DNA of 64,000 nucleotides from NCBI GenBank assembly GCA_963785125.1, contig CAWATU010000006.1, forward strand, positions 186,001 to 250,000. The letters are read 5' to 3'. This DNA is from QHXN01 sp963785125 (GTDB taxonomy: Bacteria > Acidobacteriota > Blastocatellia > Pyrinomonadales > Pyrinomonadaceae). The notes below the pieces were generated by a model. That model had not been told where the DNA came from and did not search any database. It worked only from the letters and a program-made list of their open reading frames with translations. The position numbers and the translations under genes are program-made. This document shows, piece by piece, positions 1-8,356 of this stretch; within the stretch, counting starts at the first letter, position 1, and each line of letters opens with the position of its first letter.

Positions 1-332
1 CCGAGGCCCGCGCCCGCGGGCGCCTTCGACTCGGAGATGAGATGAAAGCCGGTCTCGGGCTTGAAGAAGTGTACGAGCTTCGAGATGAGTTCGAGCCGCT
101 CCTCGCGCACGAGGTCCTGGACGGCGGAGAGACTGGTCTCAAAGGTCACGCCGCGGTCGCGCGACTCCAGAATGATCTGGTCGTCCGCGCGCGCCTCGAT
201 GCGGCAGGTGGCGTGGAGCGAGACGGCGAAGTTGACGGTCGTCGCGCCCGGGTGGAAGAGGTAGAGCGGCCAGATGTCGATGGTGCCCCCGGCCAGGTCA
301 ACCCTCGTCGGGGCTGTTGCTTCGATGGTCAT
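1..332 (-). CDS. GHMP-family sugar kinase, N-terminal part (runs off the window)
   Basis: An open frame runs from an ATG at 332 off the left edge, so only the first ~110 residues are visible. The N-terminus contains PTRVDLAGGTIDIWPLY, the substrate-binding opening of GHMP kinases, and the last visible residues, PAGAGLG, begin the glycine-rich ATP loop of that superfamily (normally P-x-G-S-G-L-G-S-S). The 'DLAGGTID' form is typical of the group that includes D-glycero-D-manno-heptose 7-phosphate kinases and related sugar kinases. That would fit lipopolysaccharide or surface-sugar metabolism, but the substrate cannot be fixed from this fragment. A heptamer-built inverted repeat begins 9 bp upstream of the start. 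Confidence 0.8.
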   Translation of the reverse strand, partial: MTIEATAPTRVDLAGGTIDIWPLYLFHPGATTVNFAVSLHATCRIEARADDQIILESRDRGVTFETSLSAVQDLVREERLELISKLVHFFKPETGFHLISESKAPAGAGL

Positions 333-340
333 AATGTTCA

Positions 341-416
341 AATGATGAATGCGGAATGCGGAACGATGAATGGGAGCGAGTTCTTAATTCATCATTCCGC
401 ATTCATCATTCATCAC
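341..416. repeat. Intergenic inverted repeat made of degenerate heptamers (GAATGAT family)
   Basis: The arms at 341-358 and 393-410 are 18-bp perfect reverse complements, separated by 34 bp. Both arms read as tandem 7-bp units such as TGATGAA and TGCGGAA. The element fills the gap between the GHMP kinase start and the DedA stop. The same units recur at 1695-1817 and, in a looser form, at 23222-23249. Confidence 0.85.
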
Positions 417-421
417 TTCTT

Positions 422-1159
422 TCAATCTCCCTCGGCCTTGCTCTTCTGCTTGGGCGCCTCCTTGTGGCGCGCGAGCGGGTGCGGGATCAGCTCCGTGATC
501 TCGTCCTTGATCTCGTGGAGCTTCACCTCGGCGGCCTGCTCGAACTTCTGGATGGCCTCGGGGCTTGCCTCCTCGACCTTCTTCGAGAGCCAGTACTTCT
601 CGGCGAAGTAGAAGCCGCCGATGCCGACAACAATGACGACGACGACGACGACGAGCAGCAGGTAACTCAGGTCGTGGATGTCGCCGATCAGGTTGTAGAT
701 GGCGCTGTGGAAGATGTAGCCCGCGCCCGAGAGCGTGAGCACCCACACGAAGCAGCTCAAACACGAGAGAATGAGGAAGCGCGGGTACTTCATCTTCGCC
801 ACGCCGTAGAAGGCGCACGAGCCCCAGCGCAGCCCGTAGGTGAACTTCGAGATGAAGATCGACAGCACCCCGAACTTGTCCGTCAGACGCTCCAGGCGCG
901 GACGCGCCGCGCAGTAGAAGCGGTACTTCTTCACCTTCGAACGGCCCGCGCGCCCCAGCGCGTACGCCACGTTGTCGCTCGCCACGCCCGCCAGCGTCCC
1001 CACCGCCAGCACCAGCGGAAAACTGTACTCGCCGAACGCCTGCCCGTGCGCCAGCACCCCCGCCAACAACAAAGTGATGTCGCCCTCCGCCATCGTCAGA
1101 AAGAAGATGGCCCACAGCCCGAACGTCGAGAGCAACTGGTTGACGTAGTTTAAGTCCAT
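422..1159 (-). CDS. DedA / VTT-domain (SNARE-associated) membrane protein
   Basis: A 245-residue integral membrane protein. Hydrophobic segments lie at about residues 11-37, 46-65, 97-112, 128-150 and 165-186. The DedA signature region is at 104-113 (SKFTYGLRWG), the conserved re-entrant/arginine motif of VTT-domain proteins. Family members are proposed to move phospholipids such as undecaprenyl phosphate or phosphatidylethanolamine across the inner membrane. A charged tail (190-245, rich in K and E) is probably cytoplasmic. The start ATG at 1159 lies next to the GGACTGA repeat. The gene appears monocistronic, with repeats on both sides. Family assignment is firm; substrate is unknown. Confidence 0.88.
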   Translation of the reverse strand: MDLNYVNQLLSTFGLWAIFFLTMAEGDITLLLAGVLAHGQAFGEYSFPLVLAVGTLAGVASDNVAYALGRAGRSKVKKYRFYCAARPRLERLTDKFGVLSIFISKFTYGLRWGSCAFYGVAKMKYPRFLILSCLSCFVWVLTLSGAGYIFHSAIYNLIGDIHDLSYLLLVVVVVVIVVGIGGFYFAEKYWLSKKVEEASPEAIQKFEQAAEVKLHEIKDEITELIPHPLARHKEAPKQKSKAEGD

Positions 1160-1168
1160 CGGACGAGT

Positions 1169-1238
1169 ACTGAGGACTGAGGACTGAGGACTGAGTGGTA
1201 CGAAGCGTTCCGTCTTCCACTCAGTCCTCAGTCCTCAT
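1169..1238. repeat. Inverted repeat of ACTGAGG heptamers, overlapping a stop codon
   Basis: The left arm 1169-1198 is four near-perfect ACTGAGG units. The right arm 1217-1238 is its reverse complement (21 bp perfect with 1178-1198), with an 18-bp loop. The right arm contains the stop codon and last codons of the neighbouring universal stress protein gene, so the repeat supplies that protein's C-terminus. It could act as a terminator-like hairpin, but there is no T-run. Confidence 0.88.
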
Positions 1239-1692
1239 CACTTTCCCTCGGGGGTTTGACCACGAGCACGGGGCAGCGCGCGTGGCGGACGACCGACTCG
1301 GCGGTCGAGCCGAACAGGATGCGACCCAAGCCCGTGCGGCCGTGCGACGAGAGAACGATGAGGCCGGCGCCGTGCTCCTCGGCCGCGCGCACGATCTCGG
1401 CCGCCGGCTCGCCGCGCGCGATCACGTCCTCGACCTCCACGCCGTCGAACTCCGCGCTCTTCGAGAAGGCGGGCAGGTCGCGCGCCGCCGACTCCTCCAA
1501 CTGCCCGCCCAGCTCCGCCGCCGGCAGAGGCTCCGCCAGCGGAGTCCAGCCGACGGGCTGCACCACCGGCTCGACGACGTGCAGGCAGATGACGCGCGCG
1601 CCCAGCAGCCGCGCGAACTCCGCCGCCACCGGCACGGCGTGCCGCGCGCAATCGCTGAAGTCCGTCGGCAGCAGGATAGAGCGAACGTCCAT
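1228..1692 (-). CDS. Universal stress protein (UspA family)
   Basis: 154 residues. The N-terminus MDVRSILLPTDFSD is the classic UspA opening. The nucleotide-binding loop G-x2-G-x9-G-(S/T) is intact as GRTGLGRILFGSTAE near the C-terminus, so it belongs to the ATP-binding type. I chose ATG 1692 rather than the longer frame to 1800, because the extra 36 residues are translated from the heptamer repeat and have no family match. The final residues (ESDED) and the stop are encoded inside the 1169-1238 repeat. Family members are small cytoplasmic stress-survival proteins. It stands alone between two repeats. Confidence 0.9.
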   Translation of the reverse strand: MDVRSILLPTDFSDCARHAVPVAAEFARLLGARVICLHVVEPVVQPVGWTPLAEPLPAAELGGQLEESAARDLPAFSKSAEFDGVEVEDVIARGEPAAEIVRAAEEHGAGLIVLSSHGRTGLGRILFGSTAESVVRHARCPVLVVKPPRESDED

Positions 1693-1694
1693 AA

Positions 1695-1817
1695 GAAATG
1701 ATGAATGCGAAATGGTGAATGATGAATTATTAGAGCCGCATGGCAGAGGGGATAAATTGTTAATCGACGCGCGGTCTGATTTTAATTCATCATTCCGCAT
1801 TCATCATTCATCATTTC
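1695..1817. repeat. Paired heptamer repeat arms flanking a spacer (GAATGAT family)
   Basis: The left arm 1695-1732 and right arm 1781-1817 are imperfect reverse complements made of TGATGAA / TGCGGAA-type units, with ~48 bp of unrelated sequence between them. It is the same family as 341-416. It lies immediately upstream of the Usp start, so it could fold in that gene's 5' leader. Confidence 0.82.
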
Positions 1818-1848
1818 CGTCGTGCATTCTACACGCAGAGTGAGTTGT

Positions 1849-1877
1849 TTGACAGCCCCCCGCCCCTTTGTTACCAT
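1849..1877 (+). promoter_or_regulatory. Candidate sigma-70-type promoter for the ROK kinase gene
   Basis: A perfect TTGACA at 1849-1854 is followed, after 17 bp, by TACCAT at 1872-1877 (4 of 6 to the -10 consensus). Transcription would begin about 55 bp before the ATG at 1940. Assigned by eye only. Confidence 0.45.
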
Positions 1878-1939
1878 CACGGCCGTTCACACGAGGCTCC
1901 CCGGACAGTTTTTAAGCTCTTGACCCAGAAGGCTTTGAG

Positions 1940-2905
1940 ATGAGCGCGCCGTCGCCAAACGAACAGCTCTATGCGGGCGTGGAACTCTGCGCGTCGTCGG
2001 CGCGCGCCGCACTCGTCAACTCGGTCGGCGAGGTGCTCGCGCGGCGCGAGTCCGCGCTGTCGGCCGTAGACCTCGCCCCACAGATCGCCCGCCTCGTCTC
2101 GGAGCTGCGCGACTCGGCGCCCGGGGGCGTCGCCGCCCTCGGCCTCGGCGTCCCCGGCCTCGTCAACCCGCAGACCGGCCGCGTCGTCATCTCCTCGGAC
2201 ATCCCCTCGGTCGTGCGCGAAGACCTGCGGGCGTCGCTCGCACAGGCCACCGGCCTCCCCATCGCGCTCGACAACGACGCCAACGCGGGCGCGCTCGGCG
2301 AGTACGTCGCCGGGGCCGGCCGCGGCAGCCGCAACATGTTCTACGTCACCATCGGCACCGGCATCGGCGGCGCGCTCATCCTCGACGGCCGCCTGTGGCG
2401 CGGCGCCTCCGGCTTCGCCGGTGAGTTCGGGCACATCACCATCGACCCTGAGGGCGTCGAGTGCGCCTGCGGCAACGTCGGCTGTCTTGAGACGGTGGCC
2501 TCCGCCCCCAACATCGTCCGGCGCACGCACGACCGCCTGATGAGGGACTCGACCTCCTCGCTCTCGCGCCTCGGGCTCAATAAGAATTTCACGGCCGCCG
2601 ATATCGCACACGAGGCCAAGAACGGCGACGACTTCGCCGCGATGATGATGGCCCGGACGGGTCGCTACATCGGCACGGCCATCGCGTCGGTCATCAACCT
2701 GCTCAACACCGAGCGCATCGTCCTCGGCGGCGGCGTCATGGATGCCGGCGAGCTGATCCTCGACCCCATCGTCCAGGAGGCGGGCCGCCGCTCCTTCCAA
2801 CCCAACTTCGAATCCACACAGATCGTTGCAGCCACCCTCGGCCCCGACGCCGTCCCCATCGGCGCCGCCCTCCTCGCCCGCGACGCCGCGCAGCCCGGCG
2901 GCTGA
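1940..2905 (+). CDS. ROK-family sugar kinase (glucokinase-like)
   Basis: 321 residues, normal length for a ROK kinase. Landmarks in order: catalytic LDNDANAG (~110-117), the sugar-binding EFGHITI (~160-167), and the zinc-binding CACGNVGCLE (~175-184), which marks ROK enzymes rather than hexokinase-type kinases. It probably phosphorylates glucose or another hexose with ATP in the cytoplasm. Oddity: the N-terminal phosphate-1 motif, usually D-L-G-G-T, reads GVELCASSARAAL, with Asp replaced by Glu and Gly-Gly-Thr by Cys-Ala-Ser. ATP handling may differ, or the protein may be a sugar-binding relative. There is no HTH domain, so it is not a ROK repressor. Confidence 0.85.
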   Translation: MSAPSPNEQLYAGVELCASSARAALVNSVGEVLARRESALSAVDLAPQIARLVSELRDSAPGGVAALGLGVPGLVNPQTGRVVISSDIPSVVREDLRASLAQATGLPIALDNDANAGALGEYVAGAGRGSRNMFYVTIGTGIGGALILDGRLWRGASGFAGEFGHITIDPEGVECACGNVGCLETVASAPNIVRRTHDRLMRDSTSSLSRLGLNKNFTAADIAHEAKNGDDFAAMMMARTGRYIGTAIASVINLLNTERIVLGGGVMDAGELILDPIVQEAGRRSFQPNFESTQIVAATLGPDAVPIGAALLARDAAQPGG

Positions 2906-2965
2906 CCTCTCGACATAGAGTTCGCCCCCGGCCCCTTTTAGAATTTGAGGGAGGCGAGAGACCTT

Positions 2966-3190
2966 ATGCCCTTCATCACCGCGACGCGAGAGGACGGGGC
3001 GACGCTGCTCGTCAACGTGGACAGGATTCAGTATGTGGCCTACCAGGACGCGGCGGGGCAGGAGGTCTTGAGCGTCGTCTTCGACAGCAATCCGCCGGCG
3101 CAAGGGCGCCCGGGCACGAACGAGATCGTCGTCCACGGCCAGGAGGCGCGCCGCGTGTGGGAGGCGCTCAGCCAGATGCTCGGGCTCTGA
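2966..3190 (+). CDS. Small conserved-looking protein of unknown function
   Basis: 74 residues beginning MPFITATREDGATLLV. ATG 2966 is preceded by GGGAGG at 2949-2954, 11 bp upstream; an upstream TTG in frame is less likely. The sequence is soluble, with alternating hydrophobic residues (LLVNVDRIQYVAY, VLSVVFDS) suggesting a small beta-rich fold and a C-terminal helix ending SQMLGL. I see no known motif. It is 42 bp upstream of the LytS kinase and could be co-transcribed with it. Confidence 0.6.
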   Translation: MPFITATREDGATLLVNVDRIQYVAYQDAAGQEVLSVVFDSNPPAQGRPGTNEIVVHGQEARRVWEALSQMLGL

Positions 3191-3232
3191 GCGGGCTTGT
3201 CTTTGCGCGGGGCGGTTTGCGATGATACGCGT

Positions 3233-4444
3233 GTGGAGAAGTTGTTCGAGAGCGGGGCGGGGGGTGGCGCGGGCCTGAGCCGGCAGCGTTGGGCGCGGCT
3301 GGCCTTCATCCTGCTCGTGTGGGTGCTGGTCGGGCTCTTCTTCGCCAGCCAGCTCTACTTCTACTTCCTCGGCACGCCGAAGCAGATGTCGCTGCCGAGC
3401 GTGCTCGCGTGGCAGATGAGCGCGGTGCTTATCTTCGCGCTCTCGACCCCGCTCGTGCTCCTGCTCGCGCGGCGCTACCGCGTCGAGCGCCAGACGTGGC
3501 GGCGCGCCGTTCCCGTTCACCTGCTCGCGGGCATCCTCATCTGCGCGGCGTGGGCGGCCTTTCACATCGTCCTCGACAATTACTTCAGCGGTACCCTCGC
3601 CAAGTTCCAGTGGGGCAACCTCCCCCGCTTCATCTTCGTCAACATCGACCGCGAGCTGCTGGTCTACTGGATCATTGTCGTCATCAGCCACGCCGCCGAC
3701 TACTACCAGCGCTACCGCGAGGGCGAGCTGCGCGCCTCGCAGGCGCAGTTGCAGGCGCTGAAGATGCAGCTCCACCCGCACTTCCTCTTCAACGCCCTGC
3801 ACTCCATCTCGGCGCTCGTCCATTCCGACCCGGACGCGGCCGACAAGATGATCGCGAAACTGGGCGACTTCCTGCGCCTGACGCTCGACACGTCGGCCGC
3901 ACAGGAGGTGCCGCTCCGGCAGGAGCTTGAGTTCCTCAACTGCTATCTCGACATCGAGCGCACGCGCTTCCGCGACCGTCTGACGACGCAGATCGAGGCC
4001 GACCCGCAACTGCTCGACTGCGTCGTGCCCAACCTTATCCTCCAGCCGCTCGTCGAGAACGCCATCCGCCACGGCGTCTCGCAGCGCGCGGCGCACGGCC
4101 ATGTTGAAGTGCGCGCCTCGCGCGTGGGTGACGCGCTCCGCCTCGAAGTCCGCGACAACGGACGCGGACTGCCCGAGGGCGCCGAGGCGTGCCGCGCCAA
4201 GCAGGGCGGGGGCGGCGTCGGCCTCGCCAACACGCGCGCGCGCCTGCAACAGCTCTACGGCGGCTCCTACCGCTTCGAGCTTGAGAACGCACCTGCGGGC
4301 GGCGTCGTCGTCACGCTCGAACTCCCGCTGCACGGCTCCCCGCACGAGACGGAGCCCCCCGCCGAACTCGCCCCCTCCCCCGACGCCGCCACCGGCAAAG
4401 CCCGCGCCCGCGAAACCCGCGGCCCCATCTCCTCCCGCGCCTGA
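3233..4444 (+). CDS. LytS/YehU-type sensor histidine kinase, no adjacent regulator
   Basis: About 403 residues. Four hydrophobic segments lie in the first ~150 residues, then a short linker and the His_kinase motif LHPHFLFNALHSIS with the phospho-acceptor His at about 181. A HATPase domain follows, with N-box (ENAIRHG), NGRGLPEG and GGVGLANTRARLQQL. This is the LytS family, which normally signals to a LytTR response regulator; none is adjacent, and the next gene is lepA. The start is uncertain: GTG 3233 gives a sensible N-terminus, but TTG 3197 is also open and neither has a clear ribosome-binding site. The C-terminus is a Pro/Ala-rich tail of ~35 residues. Confidence 0.85.
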   Translation: MEKLFESGAGGGAGLSRQRWARLAFILLVWVLVGLFFASQLYFYFLGTPKQMSLPSVLAWQMSAVLIFALSTPLVLLLARRYRVERQTWRRAVPVHLLAGILICAAWAAFHIVLDNYFSGTLAKFQWGNLPRFIFVNIDRELLVYWIIVVISHAADYYQRYREGELRASQAQLQALKMQLHPHFLFNALHSISALVHSDPDAADKMIAKLGDFLRLTLDTSAAQEVPLRQELEFLNCYLDIERTRFRDRLTTQIEADPQLLDCVVPNLILQPLVENAIRHGVSQRAAHGHVEVRASRVGDALRLEVRDNGRGLPEGAEACRAKQGGGGVGLANTRARLQQLYGGSYRFELENAPAGGVVVTLELPLHGSPHETEPPAELAPSPDAATGKARARETRGPISSRA

Positions 4445-4453
4445 ACGAGAGCC

Positions 4454-4614
4454 GTCAACCGTGAACCGTGAACCGCGACGAGAAGGCTTCCGCCGACCTC
4501 GCGCGTGCGGTTTCGTCCCCGTTTTGCTATAAAGATTGTCTACGTCGAACCGTAAACCGCGACAAGAAATAACCCGCTCTTACTTGTCACGGTTTACGGT
4601 TCACGGTTTACGGC
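4454..4614. repeat. Composite heptamer inverted repeat upstream of lepA (CGTGAAC family)
   Basis: Three arms are visible: 4454-4484 and 4544-4566 in one orientation (units CCGTGAA, ACCGTAA) and 4583-4614 as their reverse complement. All show 7-bp periodicity. A -10-like TATAAA at 4528-4533 lies between the arms and could start the lepA transcript, which would then begin with one complete hairpin (4544-4614). The last arm ends 5 bp before the lepA ATG, where a ribosome-binding site would normally be. The same family occurs at 13990-14074. Confidence 0.85.
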
Positions 4615-4619
4615 ATTTT

Positions 4620-6419
<1,800 letters not shown>

Positions 6420-6474
6420 CGACCGGGCGGGGCGGCCCGCCGCCTCTCACACATCACATACGGGAGCGTTTGAG

Positions 6475-8118
6475 ATGAGATTTCCCCTGCTTATCGTCGC
6501 TCTGCTATGGGCCTGCCCTGTAGCCTTCGCGCAGCACCAGCACGCGGGAGCAGCGCCCGCTTCGGACGTGCGTCTGTTGGAGGGGTTGGGCGAGTTTCAT
6601 CTGCCGGTGCGGACTTCGGTGCCGGAGGCGCAGAAGTTCTTCGACCAGGGGATGATTCTGGTCTACGGGTTCAACCACGACGAGGCGGCGCGCGCGTTCC
6701 GCCGGGCGGCGGAGTTGGACCCGCGGATGGCGATGGCGCACTGGGGACTCGCTCTCGCGCTCGGGCCGAACTACAACGAGACCTCCATCTCGCCCGAGCG
6801 CATGAAGGCCGCGCACGAGGCCGTCGGGCGCGGGCTTGCGCTCGCCGCCGAAGGCCCCGCGCACGAGCGCGCGTACCTCGAAGCACTCTCAAAAAGGTTC
6901 TCGCCCGAAGCGGACGCGGATCAGAAGAAGTTGTGGGCGGCGTACAGGGACGCGATGGCCGAACTCGTCCGCCGCTACCCGGACGACGCGGAGGCGGCGA
7001 CGCTCTGGGCCGACGCCGCGATGATCATCAACGCGTGGCGGCTCTTCGACGGCGCGGGCAAACCTGCGGCCGGCACGGACGAAATCATCAGCACGCTCGA
7101 AGCGGTGATGCGCCGCGCGCCCGAGCACATCGGGGCGCACCACCTCTACATACACGCCGTCGAGGCTTCGCACACGCCCGAGCGCGGACTGTTGAGCGCC
7201 GACCGCTTGGCCGCGCTCTCGCCCGCGGCCGGACATCTCGTCCACATGCCCGCGCACATCTACATGCGCACGGGTGACTACGAGCGCGCCGCCGCCAGCA
7301 ACGAGTGGGCGGCGAAGGCCGACCAGGCGTACATCGACCGCGGCGGCCAGCGCGGCATCTACACGGCCGCCTACTACAGCCACAACCTGCACTTCCTCGC
7401 CGCCGCTTACAGCATGCAGGGCGACTACGCCGACGCGATTGCCGCCGCGCGCCGGCTCGAAGCGAACGTCTCGCCCTACCTCAAGGAGATGCCCTTCTTC
7501 GAGAGCTTCATGCCGACCGGCTATCTCATCTCCGTCCGCTTCGGCCGCTGGGACGACGTGCTGAAGACGCCCGAGCCCGACGCTTCGGCGCCCATCTCGA
7601 ACGCCTTCTGGCACTGGGCGCGCGGCATGGCGCTCGTCGGCACGGGGAAGAGCGCGGAGGCCGAGGCCGCGCTCAAGACTTTCAAGGAGAAGGCCGGAGC
7701 TATCCCGGCCGGCATCGGCTACGGGCAGAACACGACGGGCGATGTCTTCAAGATCGCCGGGCACTTTCTCAACGCGCGTCTGGCCGCCGCGCGCGGCGAC
7801 CGCAAGACGGCCGTCAATCTTCTACGTCAGGCCGTCGCCGCCGAGGACGCGCTCGCGTACGACGAGCCGCCCGGCTGGTACCATCCGCTCTCGCGCGAGT
7901 CTCTGGGCGGCGCGCTCCTGCTCGACCAGCAGTACGCGGAGGCCGAGGCGGTCTTCCGCGAAGACCTCCGCCGCAACCGGCGCAACGGCCGCTCGCTCTT
8001 CGGTCTCGCCGAGAGCCTCAAGGCGCAGGGCAAGACGCGCGAGGCCGAACTGGTCGGCCGCGAGTTCGAGCGCGCCTGGAAGCGGGCCGACACGCGCCTG
8101 ACCGTCGCCGACCTTTAA
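6475..8118 (+). CDS. Exported TPR-repeat protein
   Basis: 547 residues. A signal peptide covers residues 1-20 with a cleavage site after AFA. Tetratricopeptide-like helical pairs are visible at about 60-115 (GFNHDEAARAFRRAAELDP, then MAHWGLALALGPNYNE), in the middle, and at 430-540 (LRQAVAAEDAL, YAEAEAVFREDL, LFGLAESLKAQGKTREAELV). The conserved HIGAHHLYIHAVE stretch near residue 220 recurs in this group of acidobacterial and proteobacterial TPR proteins. It is probably periplasmic, with a scaffold role; no enzymatic motif is present. GGGAGCG precedes ATG 6475. It follows lepA by 55 bp but is functionally unrelated. Confidence 0.82.
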   Translation: MRFPLLIVALLWACPVAFAQHQHAGAAPASDVRLLEGLGEFHLPVRTSVPEAQKFFDQGMILVYGFNHDEAARAFRRAAELDPRMAMAHWGLALALGPNYNETSISPERMKAAHEAVGRGLALAAEGPAHERAYLEALSKRFSPEADADQKKLWAAYRDAMAELVRRYPDDAEAATLWADAAMIINAWRLFDGAGKPAAGTDEIISTLEAVMRRAPEHIGAHHLYIHAVEASHTPERGLLSADRLAALSPAAGHLVHMPAHIYMRTGDYERAAASNEWAAKADQAYIDRGGQRGIYTAAYYSHNLHFLAAAYSMQGDYADAIAAARRLEANVSPYLKEMPFFESFMPTGYLISVRFGRWDDVLKTPEPDASAPISNAFWHWARGMALVGTGKSAEAEAALKTFKEKAGAIPAGIGYGQNTTGDVFKIAGHFLNARLAAARGDRKTAVNLLRQAVAAEDALAYDEPPGWYHPLSRESLGGALLLDQQYAEAEAVFREDLRRNRRNGRSLFGLAESLKAQGKTREAELVGREFERAWKRADTRLTVADL

Positions 8119-8127
8119 CAGAACCGC

Positions 8128-8199
8128 GAGCAGTAGCGAGCGGGCGCGGGTTACGCCATGCGACCGCATCGCACAACGCCGACCCGCTCGCTACCGCTC
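8128..8199. terminator. Inverted repeat after the TPR gene, terminator-like
   Basis: The arms 8128-8144 and 8183-8199 are reverse complements over 17 bp with one mismatch, with a 38-bp loop. There is no T-run. The rest of the 238-bp gap to 8356 holds a -10-like TACAAT (8248-8253) that could serve the next gene; otherwise I see nothing. Confidence 0.5.
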
Positions 8200-8356
8200 T
8201 GGAGAGCGTTGAACGGCGCGATACCTGCCGAACAGAAGAAACCCTGCTACAATCCCCCTTCGATAAATTCGTGAGCGCCGCCGGCCGGGACTTCGAGCCC
8301 ACATCCGGCGGCGCTCGCCGCAGTCCGCCGCAGTCCGTCGCATACGTCAACGTCAC

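Noticed and set aside
341..1817. CRISPR-like array of short repeats
   Set aside because: Units are 7 bp, contiguous and palindromic, without 25-40 bp direct repeats, unique spacers of fixed length or cas genes.
1877..4345. 822-residue open frame on the minus strand
   Set aside because: It lies antisense to the ROK kinase and LytS genes, is Arg/Ala/Glu-rich with no motifs, and reflects high-GC third positions.
8119..8356. Small RNA or short gene between the TPR and SbcC-like genes
   Set aside because: Only an inverted repeat and a -10-like box are present; no coding or RNA signature.
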